DNA of 64,000 nt from Veillonellaceae bacterium (GCA_012798135.1 JAAZNU010000039.1:186001-250000), one strand, 5' to 3'; positions 35,898 to 44,885 are shown, numbered from the stretch's first letter. Numbers and translations: made by a program. The notes: generated from the letters alone by a model not told the origin.

Positions 35898-35926
35898 ATA
35901 TTATCACATTATTTTTTGTCTGACAA
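35898..35926 (-). promoter_or_regulatory. Promoter of the 33-residue peptide gene
   Basis: TTGTCA, 17-nt spacer, TAATAT on the minus strand, about 45 nt before the ATG; a TGTGATAAT extended variant overlaps it. Confidence 0.65.
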
Positions 35927-35962
35927 GTATTTTATTGGGGACTTGCAGATATTTCTTTCCAA

Positions 35963-35992
35963 ACAGAAAAAGAGCGGTTTTTCCGCTCTCTC
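35963..35992 (-). terminator. Terminator after feoB
   Basis: Perfect stem AGAGCGG / CCGCTCT, 5-nt A loop, then TTTTTC on the minus strand. Confidence 0.85.
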
Positions 35993-36018
35993 ACGATTAT
36001 ATCCCCCATATTGGGCCA

Positions 36019-37944
36019 TTATCTCAACAACAGTCTCCCTCCATGAAAAACCAGGCTGCCCAAAACAACTGCCGAGACAATGCTGCCAAGCGCCCCATAC
36101 ACGACAATACGCCAATCTTTCGTTTCCTGATACATGGTCACCAATGTCGTCACACAAGGCGTATAAATCATATATACCAGCAAAAAAGTAAATGCAGTAA
36201 GCGGGGAAATGCTATGCGTCAAAATTTCCGCCAAATTTCCGGAATCCTGGGCCGCATGATAAATGATACCCAAGCTGGATAACACGCTTTCTTTGGCGGC
36301 AATCCCAAAAATCAAAGCAACAATCAGCTGCCAGCTTAACCCCATGAGATCGCCGACGGGCTCCAGAATCTGGCCGATCTTTGCAATATATGTGTGTTCA
36401 AAGGGACCCGCCGGAAATTTGGACAAACACCACATCACCACGGACGCAGCAATAATGACATTGCGAATTCTATGCACAAAATTCAGCGTCATCCAGACTG
36501 CGGATGTGGTTATTCCTTGCATTGTCGGCGTCTGATAGGGTGGCAGCTCCATCATGAACGAGCTCTCCCCGTCTCGGGGGATAAACAGACTTACAATATA
36601 TGCGACCAAAACCATCAACAACAAACTGATTCCCAGTAATGACAACATTACTACCGTGGCCGCGGTCGACGCAAAAAAAGCGGAAACCAAAAAAACCATG
36701 ACGCCCAGACGCGCCGGGCACGGCGCGTACGAACTCACTAAAATGGCAACGGTTCGGTCATAGCGGCTGGATAAGATGCGGGAAGCAAGAATGCCGTTGA
36801 CATTGCAACTGCAGCCGAGCACTAACGGCAAAAAAGTCTTGCCATTCATCCCCATTGCGCTCATAATCTTATCCGCCAAAAATACAATCCGGACCATATA
36901 GCCGCTATCCTGAATCAGTGAATAAAACAAAAAAAACATCGCCATCTGCGGCAAAAATCCCATTGCCGCTCCCACGCCCTTGAGGATTCCGCCGACAATG
37001 AGATCCGATAAAAGCCCTGGGACATTCCAGATAAAAAACCACTCCGCCAAGAAAATTCCCAAGCCGTCGAATATCTCGGCGATCCATTCCGACAAGGGGC
37101 GACTGATGGCAAATGTTAAATAAAACATAATGCCAAAGACCAGTAACATCAATGGTCCACCCCAGAGCGGATGCAGGGCCCAACGGTCAATCCGGTCCGA
37201 CAGCGTCTCGCCGGTTGGGCGTTTGGCGGCAATTCTTGCTGCAATATCTTCCGCAACGTTGTACCGGGTACTGATAATGTCGCTCTGCATAGCATCGCTT
37301 TCCGTCTCAAGCCTCTTCAGCAGCAGCCAACGAGCGCTCCCCTGGGGACCGTCCTGCAAACTACCCTTGCACTGCATCAAAGCCCTTTCCACCCGTTCTC
37401 CATAACGAATCGCATAATTTCGTCGGGGCGCCTGGTGGCTGGCAACATTCGTTATCGTCGCAAATAATTCCGCAGTATCTAGCGTTCCCTGCTTTTTTTC
37501 CGGTACAACCGGTACTTGCAGTTCTTCTTCCAATCGATCGTGATATACAATAAGCTCTTGCTCAAAAGCAATCTCCAACTTATTCAAAACCGCCATTACA
37601 TGATGATATCGCTCCATAGTTTCCAGCAACAAGTATAAGCCGCGCTCCAAATTCATGGCATCCAGAACAACCATGACAACATCGGGAGGTTCTTCACGCA
37701 AAAAGTCATTCACCAGAATTTCTTCCGAAGAATGACTGCCATAACCATATATTCCAGGAAGATCCGTAAAATGAAATTCCCTGTTGTCATAATTTATCGC
37801 CATTGTGCAGACTTCGGTCGTCTTGCCGCACCAGTTGCCGATGATCTGACTAGCGCCGGTAATGGAGTTGAACAGAACGCTTTTTCCTACATTCGGATTG
37901 CCGATAATTGCTACTTTAATTATCTCGACAGTTATTTCATTCAC
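36019..37944 (-). CDS. feoB: FeoB-type ferrous iron transporter, divergent
   Basis: 641-residue membrane GTPase for Fe(II) uptake. N-terminal G domain: G1 GNPNVGKS (15-22), GNWCGKTTE in place of the usual GNWPGVTVE, G3 DLPG (61-64), and NKLE at 121-124 where G4 normally ends in Asp. The membrane part has two Nramp-like gates: LVLGCSCNVNGILASRIL and SSYAPCPARLGVMVF, each with the Cys of the family but altered neighbours. About eight or more hydrophobic segments follow to the end. GTG start overlaps the feoA stop (GTGA). The changes suggest altered nucleotide specificity or metal, or simply a diverged subgroup. Terminator follows. Confidence 0.9.
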   Translation of the reverse strand: MNEITVEIIKVAIIGNPNVGKSVLFNSITGASQIIGNWCGKTTEVCTMAINYDNREFHFTDLPGIYGYGSHSSEEILVNDFLREEPPDVVMVVLDAMNLERGLYLLLETMERYHHVMAVLNKLEIAFEQELIVYHDRLEEELQVPVVPEKKQGTLDTAELFATITNVASHQAPRRNYAIRYGERVERALMQCKGSLQDGPQGSARWLLLKRLETESDAMQSDIISTRYNVAEDIAARIAAKRPTGETLSDRIDRWALHPLWGGPLMLLVFGIMFYLTFAISRPLSEWIAEIFDGLGIFLAEWFFIWNVPGLLSDLIVGGILKGVGAAMGFLPQMAMFFLFYSLIQDSGYMVRIVFLADKIMSAMGMNGKTFLPLVLGCSCNVNGILASRILSSRYDRTVAILVSSYAPCPARLGVMVFLVSAFFASTAATVVMLSLLGISLLLMVLVAYIVSLFIPRDGESSFMMELPPYQTPTMQGITTSAVWMTLNFVHRIRNVIIAASVVMWCLSKFPAGPFEHTYIAKIGQILEPVGDLMGLSWQLIVALIFGIAAKESVLSSLGIIYHAAQDSGNLAEILTHSISPLTAFTFLLVYMIYTPCVTTLVTMYQETKDWRIVVYGALGSIVSAVVLGSLVFHGGRLLLR

Positions 37945-38183
37945 TCAGCGGATGCCACCCTTATATTCCGGCATTCATCCCGCCGTAGCACCATTCTGGT
38001 TCCCCGCACTTTAATTTCCAACGGGTCCGCCAGCGGGGCACGCCGAATAATCCGAACTCGCGTTCCGGGGGTGAAGCCCATTTGCAACATTCTTGTTTTC
38101 TGCGCCTGCGAGCCGGACACACCAATAATCGTCATTTCTTTTTGCGTAGCGGCAATATCTAGTGTTATTTCTTTTCTATCCAT
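37941..38183 (-). CDS. feoA: FeoA-family ferrous iron transport accessory protein
   Basis: 80-residue SH3-like FeoA protein (IIGVSGSQAQKTRMLQMGFTPGTRVRIIRRAPLADPLEIKVRGTRMVLRRDEC), thought to bind and tune FeoB. The ATG at 38183 is preferred; a TTG six codons upstream overlaps the GGAGG ribosome site. Its stop overlaps the feoB GTG by four bases, so the pair is coupled. A TTGAAA-17-TATAAA promoter lies upstream. I saw no convincing Fur box. Confidence 0.93.
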   Translation of the reverse strand: MDRKEITLDIAATQKEMTIIGVSGSQAQKTRMLQMGFTPGTRVRIIRRAPLADPLEIKVRGTRMVLRRDECRNIRVASAE

Positions 38184-38221
38184 TTTGCCCGCTTCCTCCA
38201 ACTGAAAAGTGTTATCATATA

Positions 38222-38250
38222 TTTATATTAAATTATACAATGTTTTTCAA
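38222..38250 (-). promoter_or_regulatory. Promoter of feoAB
   Basis: TTGAAA (38250-38245), 17-nt spacer, TATAAA (38227-38222) on the minus strand, about 40 nt before the feoA ATG. A nearby TATAAT could serve as an alternative -10. Confidence 0.6.
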
Positions 38251-38267
38251 AAAAAGAAATACCGAAT

Positions 38268-39365
38268 TTAAAACCAATGCCAAATGTCTACTTGGCTTTG
38301 CGAAATTTCGAACAAACAGCTCCAATGGTTTTTGTCCGAATAATCCTGCAAATACCGCTGTAATCTTACGAGGACCGGTTGTTCCGTGGCAAAATGTCCT
38401 GCATCCACAAGATTTAAGCCTATGGATTGAGCTTCTTGAGCATCGTGATAACGAATATCACCAGTCACCAAAACCTGTACCCCTTGTTGAACAGCGTCTT
38501 TCGTCACTTCCATCCCGGCCCCGCCGCACACCGCTACCCGTTGAACGAAAGAATTCGGATCGCCGACTACTCGCAATCCGTCGGCTTGCAAAGCAGTCCG
38601 GACGTTGTGAGCAAAGTCGGCCAATCGCATCGGGCTCTCCAAATTTCCGACCCTGCCTAGTCCCCCGATAGTCCATTCGTTATTTAGGGGATATACATCG
38701 TAGGCCACCTCTTCGTATGGGTGAACCGCAACAATTGCCGCGATGATCTTTTGAGCCAGACTCGCCGGTGCAACCGATTCAATTCTGGTCTCCTCTACCC
38801 GGGTAAACTGGTTTTGCCGGCCAATAAACGGACTTGTATCCGCTCCCGGCAAAAATGTCCCCACTCCCGTCACACGGAATCCACTTTTGCTGTATTTGCC
38901 GATACACCCCGCGCCGGCTTCGGTCATTGCTTGCCACACCGCCTCTTCGTATTGCTGCGGTACATAGGTTGCTACTTTGACCAACGCTTCCCGCCGACGG
39001 CGTAAAGTTTCCACGTCCCGCAAGGACAATTGTTCCGCCAGAATGTCATTGACCCCGCCCGGCGCAACATCCAGATTCGTATGGGCTGCATAGACCGAAA
39101 TATTTCTTTGCAATAGCTTCGTCAACAGTTCTCCATCCGGGGTGTCCAGACGGATGCTTTTCAGGGAATGAAAAGGAAACGGATGATGGCTGATAATCAG
39201 TCCGGCATTCATCCGCCAGGCCTCATCGACCACCGCGCTCGTCACGTCCAGGCTTAACAAGGCTTTTTCAATCTCCTGGGCCGGGCTGCCGATCAACAGG
39301 CCGACATTATCCCACGACTCCGCCCATTCTCTTGGCGCCATTTTTTCGATAGCAGCGGCAATCAT
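38268..39365 (-). CDS. Nif3-like dinuclear metal center hexameric protein (YqfO)
   Basis: About 365 residues, the long Firmicute form: two Nif3 half-domains separated by a PII-like insert. Metal-binding text includes SWDNVGLLIG, ISHHPFPFH, YAAHTNLDVAPGGVND and, near the end, LVTGDIRYHDAQEAQ with DAGHFATE. Annotated in places as GTP cyclohydrolase 1 type 2, but the true activity of the family is unclear. I start at the ATG at 39365, which overlaps the trmK stop as ATGA; an ATG six codons upstream is possible. The trmK-nif3 pair is the normal Firmicute arrangement near rpoD. Confidence 0.92.
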   Translation of the reverse strand: MIAAAIEKMAPREWAESWDNVGLLIGSPAQEIEKALLSLDVTSAVVDEAWRMNAGLIISHHPFPFHSLKSIRLDTPDGELLTKLLQRNISVYAAHTNLDVAPGGVNDILAEQLSLRDVETLRRRREALVKVATYVPQQYEEAVWQAMTEAGAGCIGKYSKSGFRVTGVGTFLPGADTSPFIGRQNQFTRVEETRIESVAPASLAQKIIAAIVAVHPYEEVAYDVYPLNNEWTIGGLGRVGNLESPMRLADFAHNVRTALQADGLRVVGDPNSFVQRVAVCGGAGMEVTKDAVQQGVQVLVTGDIRYHDAQEAQSIGLNLVDAGHFATEQPVLVRLQRYLQDYSDKNHWSCLFEISQSQVDIWHWF

Positions 39366-40063
39366 TCCACAATTTGCAAACATTTCAGCTTCGCCTCCAA
39401 TTCAGCGATTTTGGACATAATTTTCTGTCGTTCCCGGCCCACTTTATCAGAGCGAGATTTTTCCATTGCCGTTGCCCGGTGCAAATACTGCCGCCGCAAA
39501 CGGATCAGGTGTTCGGGCAAAAGCGGATGCCGATTCAGCCAGAGCTGGGGACCTATTTCCAGCAGCAATGCATCCAACGCTTCCGCCGATCCCTGTTCCG
39601 CCACGATGATTTCATAAAGGCGATCATCTTCCCGTACCAAGTCTTCCGCCACAATGATCCAGCCATTGGTCAGGAGCCATTCCCTCAAACTCGCGGCACC
39701 GGTCATTGGTTGACAAACGATGCGGCGCAGGTTCTTCACGACTTCGGGTGAAGACTGCAATATCCGACTGATTGTTGACCCGCCCATGCCGGCAATGACC
39801 GCAACCTCCACCTCTCCTGGTGAAACCACCCGCAAGCCGTCTCCCAGGCGGACTGCCACCTTATTTTCAATCGCGGCTTCCCGAACAGTACGTTTGGCGG
39901 CTTCCAGCGGTCCTGTCTGAACATCGCCAGCCACCGCCGCCATTATCTTGCCGCTTTGTATCAGCCATACCGGCAAAAAAGCATGATCCGTACCGATATC
40001 GGCCATGCTTTGATATGGACCGATCTGGTTGGCAATCGCCTTAAGTCGTGCCCCAAGTTCCAC
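39362..40063 (-). CDS. trmK: tRNA (adenine(22)-N(1))-methyltransferase TrmK
   Basis: 233-residue SAM-dependent enzyme making m1A22 in tRNA. It has MADIGTDHAFLPVWLIQSG (SAM loop), VAVIAGMGGSTISRIL and VCQPMTGAASLREWL. GTG start with AAGGAGG 8 nt upstream. Lies between a tRNA terminator and nif3, so its transcript likely starts in the gap at 40064-40123 or by read-through from the tRNA genes. Confidence 0.94.
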   Translation of the reverse strand: MELGARLKAIANQIGPYQSMADIGTDHAFLPVWLIQSGKIMAAVAGDVQTGPLEAAKRTVREAAIENKVAVRLGDGLRVVSPGEVEVAVIAGMGGSTISRILQSSPEVVKNLRRIVCQPMTGAASLREWLLTNGWIIVAEDLVREDDRLYEIIVAEQGSAEALDALLLEIGPQLWLNRHPLLPEHLIRLRRQYLHRATAMEKSRSDKVGRERQKIMSKIAELEAKLKCLQIVE

Positions 40064-40123
40064 AGCTTCGTCCTCCTTGCATACCTATGATTCATTTCTC
40101 CGTCCGCAATGGAACCCCTGCGA

Positions 40124-40157
40124 CAAAAAAAGAAAAGCCCGGGAATTTCTCCCGAAC
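40124..40157 (-). terminator. Terminator after the tRNA cluster
   Basis: Stem TTCGGGA / TCCCGGG-type with CTTTTCTTTTTTT tail on the minus strand. Confidence 0.75.
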
Positions 40158-40167
40158 TTTTATTTTT

Positions 40168-40242
40168 TGGTGACCCGTGGGGGAATCGAACCCCCGATAC
40201 CGCCGTGAAAGGGCGGTGTCTTAACCGCTTGACCAACGGGCC
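40168..40242 (-). tRNA. tRNA-Glu (TTC)
   Basis: 75 nt with encoded CCA. Acceptor GGCCCGT / ACGGGTC, anticodon stem CCGCC/GGCGG with loop CTTTCAC (anticodon TTC), T-arm GGGGG-TTCGATT-CCCCC. Last of three tRNAs on one minus-strand transcript. Confidence 0.96.
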
Positions 40243-40251
40243 ATGTTAACG

Positions 40252-40326
40252 TGGTGGGCCCACCTGGGATCGAACCAGGGACCAGCCGGTTATGAGCCGG
40301 CGGCTCTACCGCTGAGCTATAGGCCC
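40252..40326 (-). tRNA. tRNA with CAT anticodon (elongator Met or Ile2)
   Basis: 75 nt with encoded CCA. Acceptor GGGCCTA / TGGGCCC, anticodon stem GCCGG/CCGGC with loop CTCATAA, T-arm CCTGG-TTCGATC-CCAGG, discriminator A. The structure is not an initiator, since the first pair is a normal G-C. Whether it is elongator Met or lysidine-modified Ile2 cannot be decided by eye. Confidence 0.92.
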
Positions 40327-40375
40327 CGGAGACACAAAACAGGTTTTCCGAAGAAAGCCTGCTGACTTTTAAAAT

Positions 40376-40450
40376 TGGCTCCTCGAGTAGGACTCGAACC
40401 TACAACCCCGCGGTTAACAGCCGCGTGCTCTACCATTGAGCTATCGAGGA
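40376..40450 (-). tRNA. tRNA-Asn (GTT)
   Basis: 75 nt with encoded CCA. Acceptor TCCTCGA / TCGAGGA, discriminator G, anticodon stem CGCGG/CCGCG with loop CTGTTAA (anticodon GTT), T-arm GTAGG-TTCGAGT-CCTAC. First tRNA after the promoter at 40469-40498. Confidence 0.96.
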
Positions 40451-40468
40451 ATGTTGTCAACGTCATTT

Positions 40469-40498
40469 ATTATAAATCAAGCTACCAGGCGGCGTCAA
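40469..40498 (-). promoter_or_regulatory. Promoter of the tRNA-Asn/CAT/Glu cluster
   Basis: TTGACG (40498-40493), 18-nt spacer, TATAAT (40474-40469) on the minus strand, ending 18 nt before tRNA-Asn. Confidence 0.8.
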
Positions 40499-40537
40499 GG
40501 GCTTTTTATATTTTTTCGGCACAGAATATCAATTTTT

Positions 40538-42316
40538 TTATTCCAGAAAGTCCTTCAGCTTTTTGCTCCGACTGGGATGGCGTAATTTACGCAACGCTTT
40601 TGCCTCAATCTGGCGGATACGTTCCCGGGTAACTTGAAAGAAATGGCCTACTTCTTCCAATGTCCTGGCTCGCCCATCATCCAGCCCAAACCGTAGCCGC
40701 AACACTTTTTTCTCTCGCGGCGTTAGTGTTTCCAGCACTTCCTCTAGTTGTTCCTTCAATACCATAAATGAAGCGGCGTCAGCTGGCGCCTGCGCATCGG
40801 CGTCCTCAATAAAATCTCCAAGGTGGGAATCCTCTTCCTCGCCGATTGGCGTCTCCAACGACACCGGTTCTTGCGCAATCTTCATGATTTCACGCACTCG
40901 TTCGACCGTAATGTCCATCATTTTGGCAATCTCATCGGGAGATGGCTCGCGGCCCAATTCCTGCAACAATTGCCGGGAAACCCTAATCAACTTGTTGATA
41001 GTTTCCACCATATGCACAGGAATACGAATGGTTCGCGCCTGATCGGCAATAGCCCTGGTAATGGCCTGCCGAATCCACCAGGTCGCATACGTGCTGAATT
41101 TATAACCTTTTGTGTAGTCAAATTTTTCAACAGCTTTAATCAAGCCTAAATTGCCTTCCTGAATCAGATCCAAAAACAGCATCCCACGCCCGACATATCG
41201 TTTGGCAATGCTAACCACCAACCGCAAATTAGCCTCTGATAAACTCCGTTTTGCCCGGTCACCCTGTTCCAGGGCAACTTTGGCCGTAGTGCGGATTCTT
41301 TGCAGCGTATCGGCGACAGCGGCTGATGATTGCGGTTCTCCCTCTAACAGATAATAAGCCAAGGCAAGGTTGCCACCTTCAACCAGGCGGATATCCGCTT
41401 CTTTTAATCCCTGGATGGTTTTGGCGACGTTACCGCCCTCGGCTAGTCGCACCGTTGGCGGCTCCTCGGGTCGCAACGCAAGATTCAGCTGTTCCGTCGT
41501 AATCAGGTTGGCCTGTTGTCGTCCCAACGTCACCGCAGCCCGAATCAGTTCGGTTAAATCCGCAACAGCTGGAAATGACGGTATTGGCGCCGTATCTAGC
41601 GCCGGCGGAACAAAAAGGTTGCTGTCCGCTTCCCCGTCAATGATTTCAACGCTTTCAGAATTCAAGTGATTTTGCAATGCCCGAATTTCTTCTCGAGTCA
41701 GCGCAACGGTAGCTGACTGGAACAGCCCATTAGTAAGTTTCTGCTCTCGTTTAGCCGCTAGATCGCGCAATATCTTAAATACTTCGCTGGTCTGTCGAAC
41801 CCGAACCATATACTCTTCCCGCGCCAGCAGGATTTGTGACAAAGTCAGACGTTCAGACAAAGATAACGGCTTTTCCATCTCGATAAACTCGTTTTCCATA
41901 AGCATTTCATCAAGGAGCAATTGCGCTTCGTTGGCTTTGTCCATACGTTGCGCCAGCTTTGTCTCATCAACCGCCGACAGCAAAGAAACGCGGCCTATCT
42001 CCTTGAGATACATCCGAACAGGGTCATCGATGCTGACACCTTCCGGAATCGCCTGCTCAAGGTCAACTTCTTCCACAACCGTTTCAGTTCCGCCGGCGCC
42101 TACCGCTTCCAGAGCGTCGGGATCGGGAAGTTCATCGACAATCTCTACGTTCTTCTTGGCCAACAGTTCATAGACATCTTCGATATCTTCGGGCGAAAGG
42201 TCTTCATTCTGGAATGCATCCAGCACTTCAACCGTCGCTATCATATTGTTGGCCTGTGCCGCTTTTTTCACCAACTCATCCACCCGATCCGTGATGAGCT
42301 TCTTTTTGTCGATCAT
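40538..42316 (-). CDS. rpoD: Housekeeping sigma factor RpoD (SigA) with large insertion
   Basis: Primary sigma factor, about 592 residues against 371 for Bacillus SigA. Region 1.1-like N-terminus, region 1.2 (about 97-130, [20 protein letters not shown]), then an extra segment of roughly 220 residues (about 131-357), then intact regions 2 ([36 protein letters not shown]), 3 and 4 ([35 protein letters not shown]). The insert has a duplicated RLxEGGN motif. It sits where proteobacterial sigma-70 has its non-conserved region. The ATG at 42316 or the TTG at 42322 may start it; GGAGGG favours the TTG. dnaG lies just upstream, the classic dnaG-rpoD macromolecular operon. Confidence 0.96.
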   Translation of the reverse strand: MIDKKKLITDRVDELVKKAAQANNMIATVEVLDAFQNEDLSPEDIEDVYELLAKKNVEIVDELPDPDALEAVGAGGTETVVEEVDLEQAIPEGVSIDDPVRMYLKEIGRVSLLSAVDETKLAQRMDKANEAQLLLDEMLMENEFIEMEKPLSLSERLTLSQILLAREEYMVRVRQTSEVFKILRDLAAKREQKLTNGLFQSATVALTREEIRALQNHLNSESVEIIDGEADSNLFVPPALDTAPIPSFPAVADLTELIRAAVTLGRQQANLITTEQLNLALRPEEPPTVRLAEGGNVAKTIQGLKEADIRLVEGGNLALAYYLLEGEPQSSAAVADTLQRIRTTAKVALEQGDRAKRSLSEANLRLVVSIAKRYVGRGMLFLDLIQEGNLGLIKAVEKFDYTKGYKFSTYATWWIRQAITRAIADQARTIRIPVHMVETINKLIRVSRQLLQELGREPSPDEIAKMMDITVERVREIMKIAQEPVSLETPIGEEEDSHLGDFIEDADAQAPADAASFMVLKEQLEEVLETLTPREKKVLRLRFGLDDGRARTLEEVGHFFQVTRERIRQIEAKALRKLRHPSRSKKLKDFLE

Positions 42317-42356
42317 TGCCAAACCCTACTCCCTCCGGTTGTCAAACAAAATTCCC

Positions 42357-44147
42357 TTAACCCTGCATTTTGGTTAAATCGCTAATTTTTGTAAGTATTC
42401 GCTGTGCATTCGCTAATTCCTGCATATATTGCGAATCTCCATTACGCAACAGTAAATCGGCTTTCAGTCGATGTTCCTCATATTCAGTGTTAAGGCGGGC
42501 CAATAAAATGATCCGCACACAATCTTCCAATGCCTGCGATACCGCCGGTCCCTGTCCTTCTTTAAGAAGCAGCCGGGATAACAGTTGAACCGTTTCCTCG
42601 TCCAGTTCCGCCATCAACTTTTCCGGACAAATTTTTTTATCTCTCACCGCGACTCGCCAGATTGTCTCCGCCAACACGCGTCGCGGACCGTTTTGAAAAT
42701 CATCCGGAGTCAGGGTCGCGGCGACTGTCGCAAACTGTTCCGGTGATTCCAGCAACTGCCGAAGCACATATTCTTCAGCAGTCACTTGCCGGGAATCATT
42801 CCCGCGCCGTACATATATTGCCGAAGGCCGGGTGCTGTCCTTTTGGCCCCGCTGTCGACGCAGTTCGCTGCGAATCGACCCTTCATCAATGTCTAATCGC
42901 TCCGCCAGCCTGGCAATGTGAGCATCCACTTCCACGGCGTTGTCAGCTTGCGCCAAGAATGGCACCGCCTGATTCACCACCGATACTTTTCCATTCAAAT
43001 CCGTAAAATCGGAATTCTTCAAAATCTGTTCAATTTGAAAATCAAGCAGGCCGGCGGCGGACTCTAAACATTGAGTCACAAATTTCGGACCGTATTTCCG
43101 CATTACTTCATCCGGATCTTTGCCGCCAGGAAAGGAAGCCACCCGGACTTCTGCACCGCCGGCGCGCACAATGGATAACGCCCGGAGCGTCGCCTGCTGT
43201 CCCGCAGCGTCCCCGTCATAGGCAAAAACAATCTCCGAAGCGTAATGACGAACCAAACGGGATTGTTCAGCCGTAAAGGATGTACCCAGGGATGCAACAA
43301 CATTATGAATTCCTTGGCTGGACAAGGCGATGGCATCCATGTAGCCCTCGACGACGATCGCCCGTCCCGCTTCTTTAATGGCCCGATGGGCCCGGGAAAT
43401 ATTGTACAGGACATATTTTTTGCTGAACACTGGGCTTTCCGGGCTGTTCAGATACTTGGGCTGGGAATCATCCATCACCCGACCGCCGAACCCGATGACA
43501 CGTTCGCGAATATCCTCGATCGGAAACATGACACGGTTGCGAAAGCGATCATAAATGCCATCTTGGGAACGGGGAAGCGCCAAGCCAGCCTTCACCAAAA
43601 CATCCGGGCGGATCCCCCGCTTTTGCAGTGCATTGGCCAGTTTGCTCCAATCGTCTGGGGCAAAGCCAAGCTTCAGTTCCTGCGCCATCTCAACGGATAC
43701 GCCCCGATTTGTCAGATAGGACAAGGCATAGATTCCCAACGACGATTTCAGCAAGCAGGCATGGAAAAAATCCCGGGCAAGCGCGTTGGCATGAAAAATT
43801 TCTTCCCGTTCCCGCTCTCTTTGACGCTCTGCTTCGGAACGTTCACGTTCCGGCACCGGAATATTCAACTTTTGCGCCAGTAGTTTCGCCGCCTCGCTGA
43901 ACCCGATATTCTCAATTTTCATGAGAAATCGAAATGCATCGCCTCCGGCTTGACAGCCGAAACAATAAAAAAACCCTTTATCGGGCGCCACGGAAAACGA
44001 CGGAGTTTTCTCCTGATGAAAAGGACAACAGCCCCAATAATTCCGACCTTTTTTCTGCAGAGGGACATATTCCGATATAATTGCAACAATATCAGTTTGT
44101 GCCCGCAACTTTTCGATAAAATCGTCGGCAGCGGAATACTTTATCAT
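42357..44147 (-). CDS. dnaG: DNA primase DnaG
   Basis: 596 residues. N-terminal zinc-binding domain (Cys41, His44, Cys62, Cys65 in CPFHQEKTPSF ... YCFGC), catalytic core with TOPRIM text (IVVEGYMDAIAL, AYDGDAAGQQATLRAL), and a helical C-terminal helicase-binding part from about 440. It makes RNA primers at the replication fork with DnaB. The ATG at 44147 is the only sensible start, but no Shine-Dalgarno sequence precedes it, unlike nearly all genes here. rpoD follows by about 40 nt. Divergent from the OstA gene. Confidence 0.97.
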   Translation of the reverse strand: MIKYSAADDFIEKLRAQTDIVAIISEYVPLQKKGRNYWGCCPFHQEKTPSFSVAPDKGFFYCFGCQAGGDAFRFLMKIENIGFSEAAKLLAQKLNIPVPERERSEAERQREREREEIFHANALARDFFHACLLKSSLGIYALSYLTNRGVSVEMAQELKLGFAPDDWSKLANALQKRGIRPDVLVKAGLALPRSQDGIYDRFRNRVMFPIEDIRERVIGFGGRVMDDSQPKYLNSPESPVFSKKYVLYNISRAHRAIKEAGRAIVVEGYMDAIALSSQGIHNVVASLGTSFTAEQSRLVRHYASEIVFAYDGDAAGQQATLRALSIVRAGGAEVRVASFPGGKDPDEVMRKYGPKFVTQCLESAAGLLDFQIEQILKNSDFTDLNGKVSVVNQAVPFLAQADNAVEVDAHIARLAERLDIDEGSIRSELRRQRGQKDSTRPSAIYVRRGNDSRQVTAEEYVLRQLLESPEQFATVAATLTPDDFQNGPRRVLAETIWRVAVRDKKICPEKLMAELDEETVQLLSRLLLKEGQGPAVSQALEDCVRIILLARLNTEYEEHRLKADLLLRNGDSQYMQELANAQRILTKISDLTKMQG

Positions 44148-44273
44148 AGTGTATTAATTATTCGCTAAAAACTTCGGGTATCCTGCCAGAAATAATATTT
44201 TTTCAAAAATTGGTTTTGCAGCTCAGCATTTAATTATATTCCAATATCATCCAACACATTCGCGCTGTTTTTT

Positions 44274-44281
44274 GCTATAAT
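44274..44281 (+). promoter_or_regulatory. Extended -10 promoter of the OstA-like gene
   Basis: TG-C-TATAAT type -10 (GCTATAAT preceded by T) without a good -35, about 50 nt before the ATG. Confidence 0.5.
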
Positions 44282-44334
44282 GAAGAAAAATTAACTAAGC
44301 AACTTCGAGTTGCCGACGAAATGAGGTCCACCGC

Positions 44335-44826
44335 ATGAGAAAGTACCATTTCATTTTTATTGTTGCCGTGTTGCTATTTGCGCTTTCTTCAAGCTGCTTC
44401 GCAGCTGTCAACAATAAATATTTTCGGGCTGACAAACAATATTTTGATGTTGAAACCGGTCAATACGTCATCAGCGGCAATATCGTAATCCATCTCAGCA
44501 ATGGCTTTATTGCCGGCGATAAGGCACGAGTCAAATTGTCCACCCTGGAATTCTGGGGAACCGGGGGCTGGACATTAAAGCAGGACGACGTCACATTTAA
44601 AGGTGAGTCTGCCTACGTCGTGTTCGGCAAAAATTCAGCCATGATCGAAGGCGGCGCCGACTTCCAACGTCCCGACCTTCAGATTACAGCCGACAGCGTT
44701 GATTATAACTGGAAGACAAAAATCGCTGAGTTCAAAGGCAACGTGAAAGTGGTTCAGACGGGGCAAGCACCTGTAGGATCAGAGTTGGTCCGCTACAATG
44801 TGGAAACGAAAGAATTTGTGAATTGA
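44335..44826 (+). CDS. LptA/OstA-family periplasmic protein
   Basis: 163 residues: signal peptide (KYHFIFIVAVLLFALSSSCFA) then an OstA/LptA beta-jellyroll pattern of short repeated strands (FDVETGQYVISGNIVIH, KGESAYVVFG, ITADSVDYNWKTKIAEFKGNV). Such proteins form the LPS bridge or related lipid-handling pieces in organisms with an outer membrane, and are diagnostic of diderm Firmicutes. The Cys before the cleavage site could suggest a lipoprotein, but the spacing is not clean. GAGG lies 9 nt before the ATG. Single gene, closed by a bidirectional terminator. Confidence 0.85.
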   Translation: MRKYHFIFIVAVLLFALSSSCFAAVNNKYFRADKQYFDVETGQYVISGNIVIHLSNGFIAGDKARVKLSTLEFWGTGGWTLKQDDVTFKGESAYVVFGKNSAMIEGGADFQRPDLQITADSVDYNWKTKIAEFKGNVKVVQTGQAPVGSELVRYNVETKEFVN

Positions 44827-44827
44827 C

Positions 44828-44860
44828 AAAAAATCCCGGTCAAGCTGGCCGGGATTTTTT
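44828..44860. terminator. Bidirectional terminator between the OstA-like gene and ppsR
   Basis: Perfect stem AAAAAATCCCGG / CCGGGATTTTTT with a 9-nt loop; T-runs on both strands. Confidence 0.93.
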
Positions 44861-44885
44861 GCGTCAGAATCATATTTTGAACGGT

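Noticed and set aside
38190..38250. Fur box at feoAB
   Set aside because: Only a TGATAAC half is present; no 7-1-7 inverted repeat.
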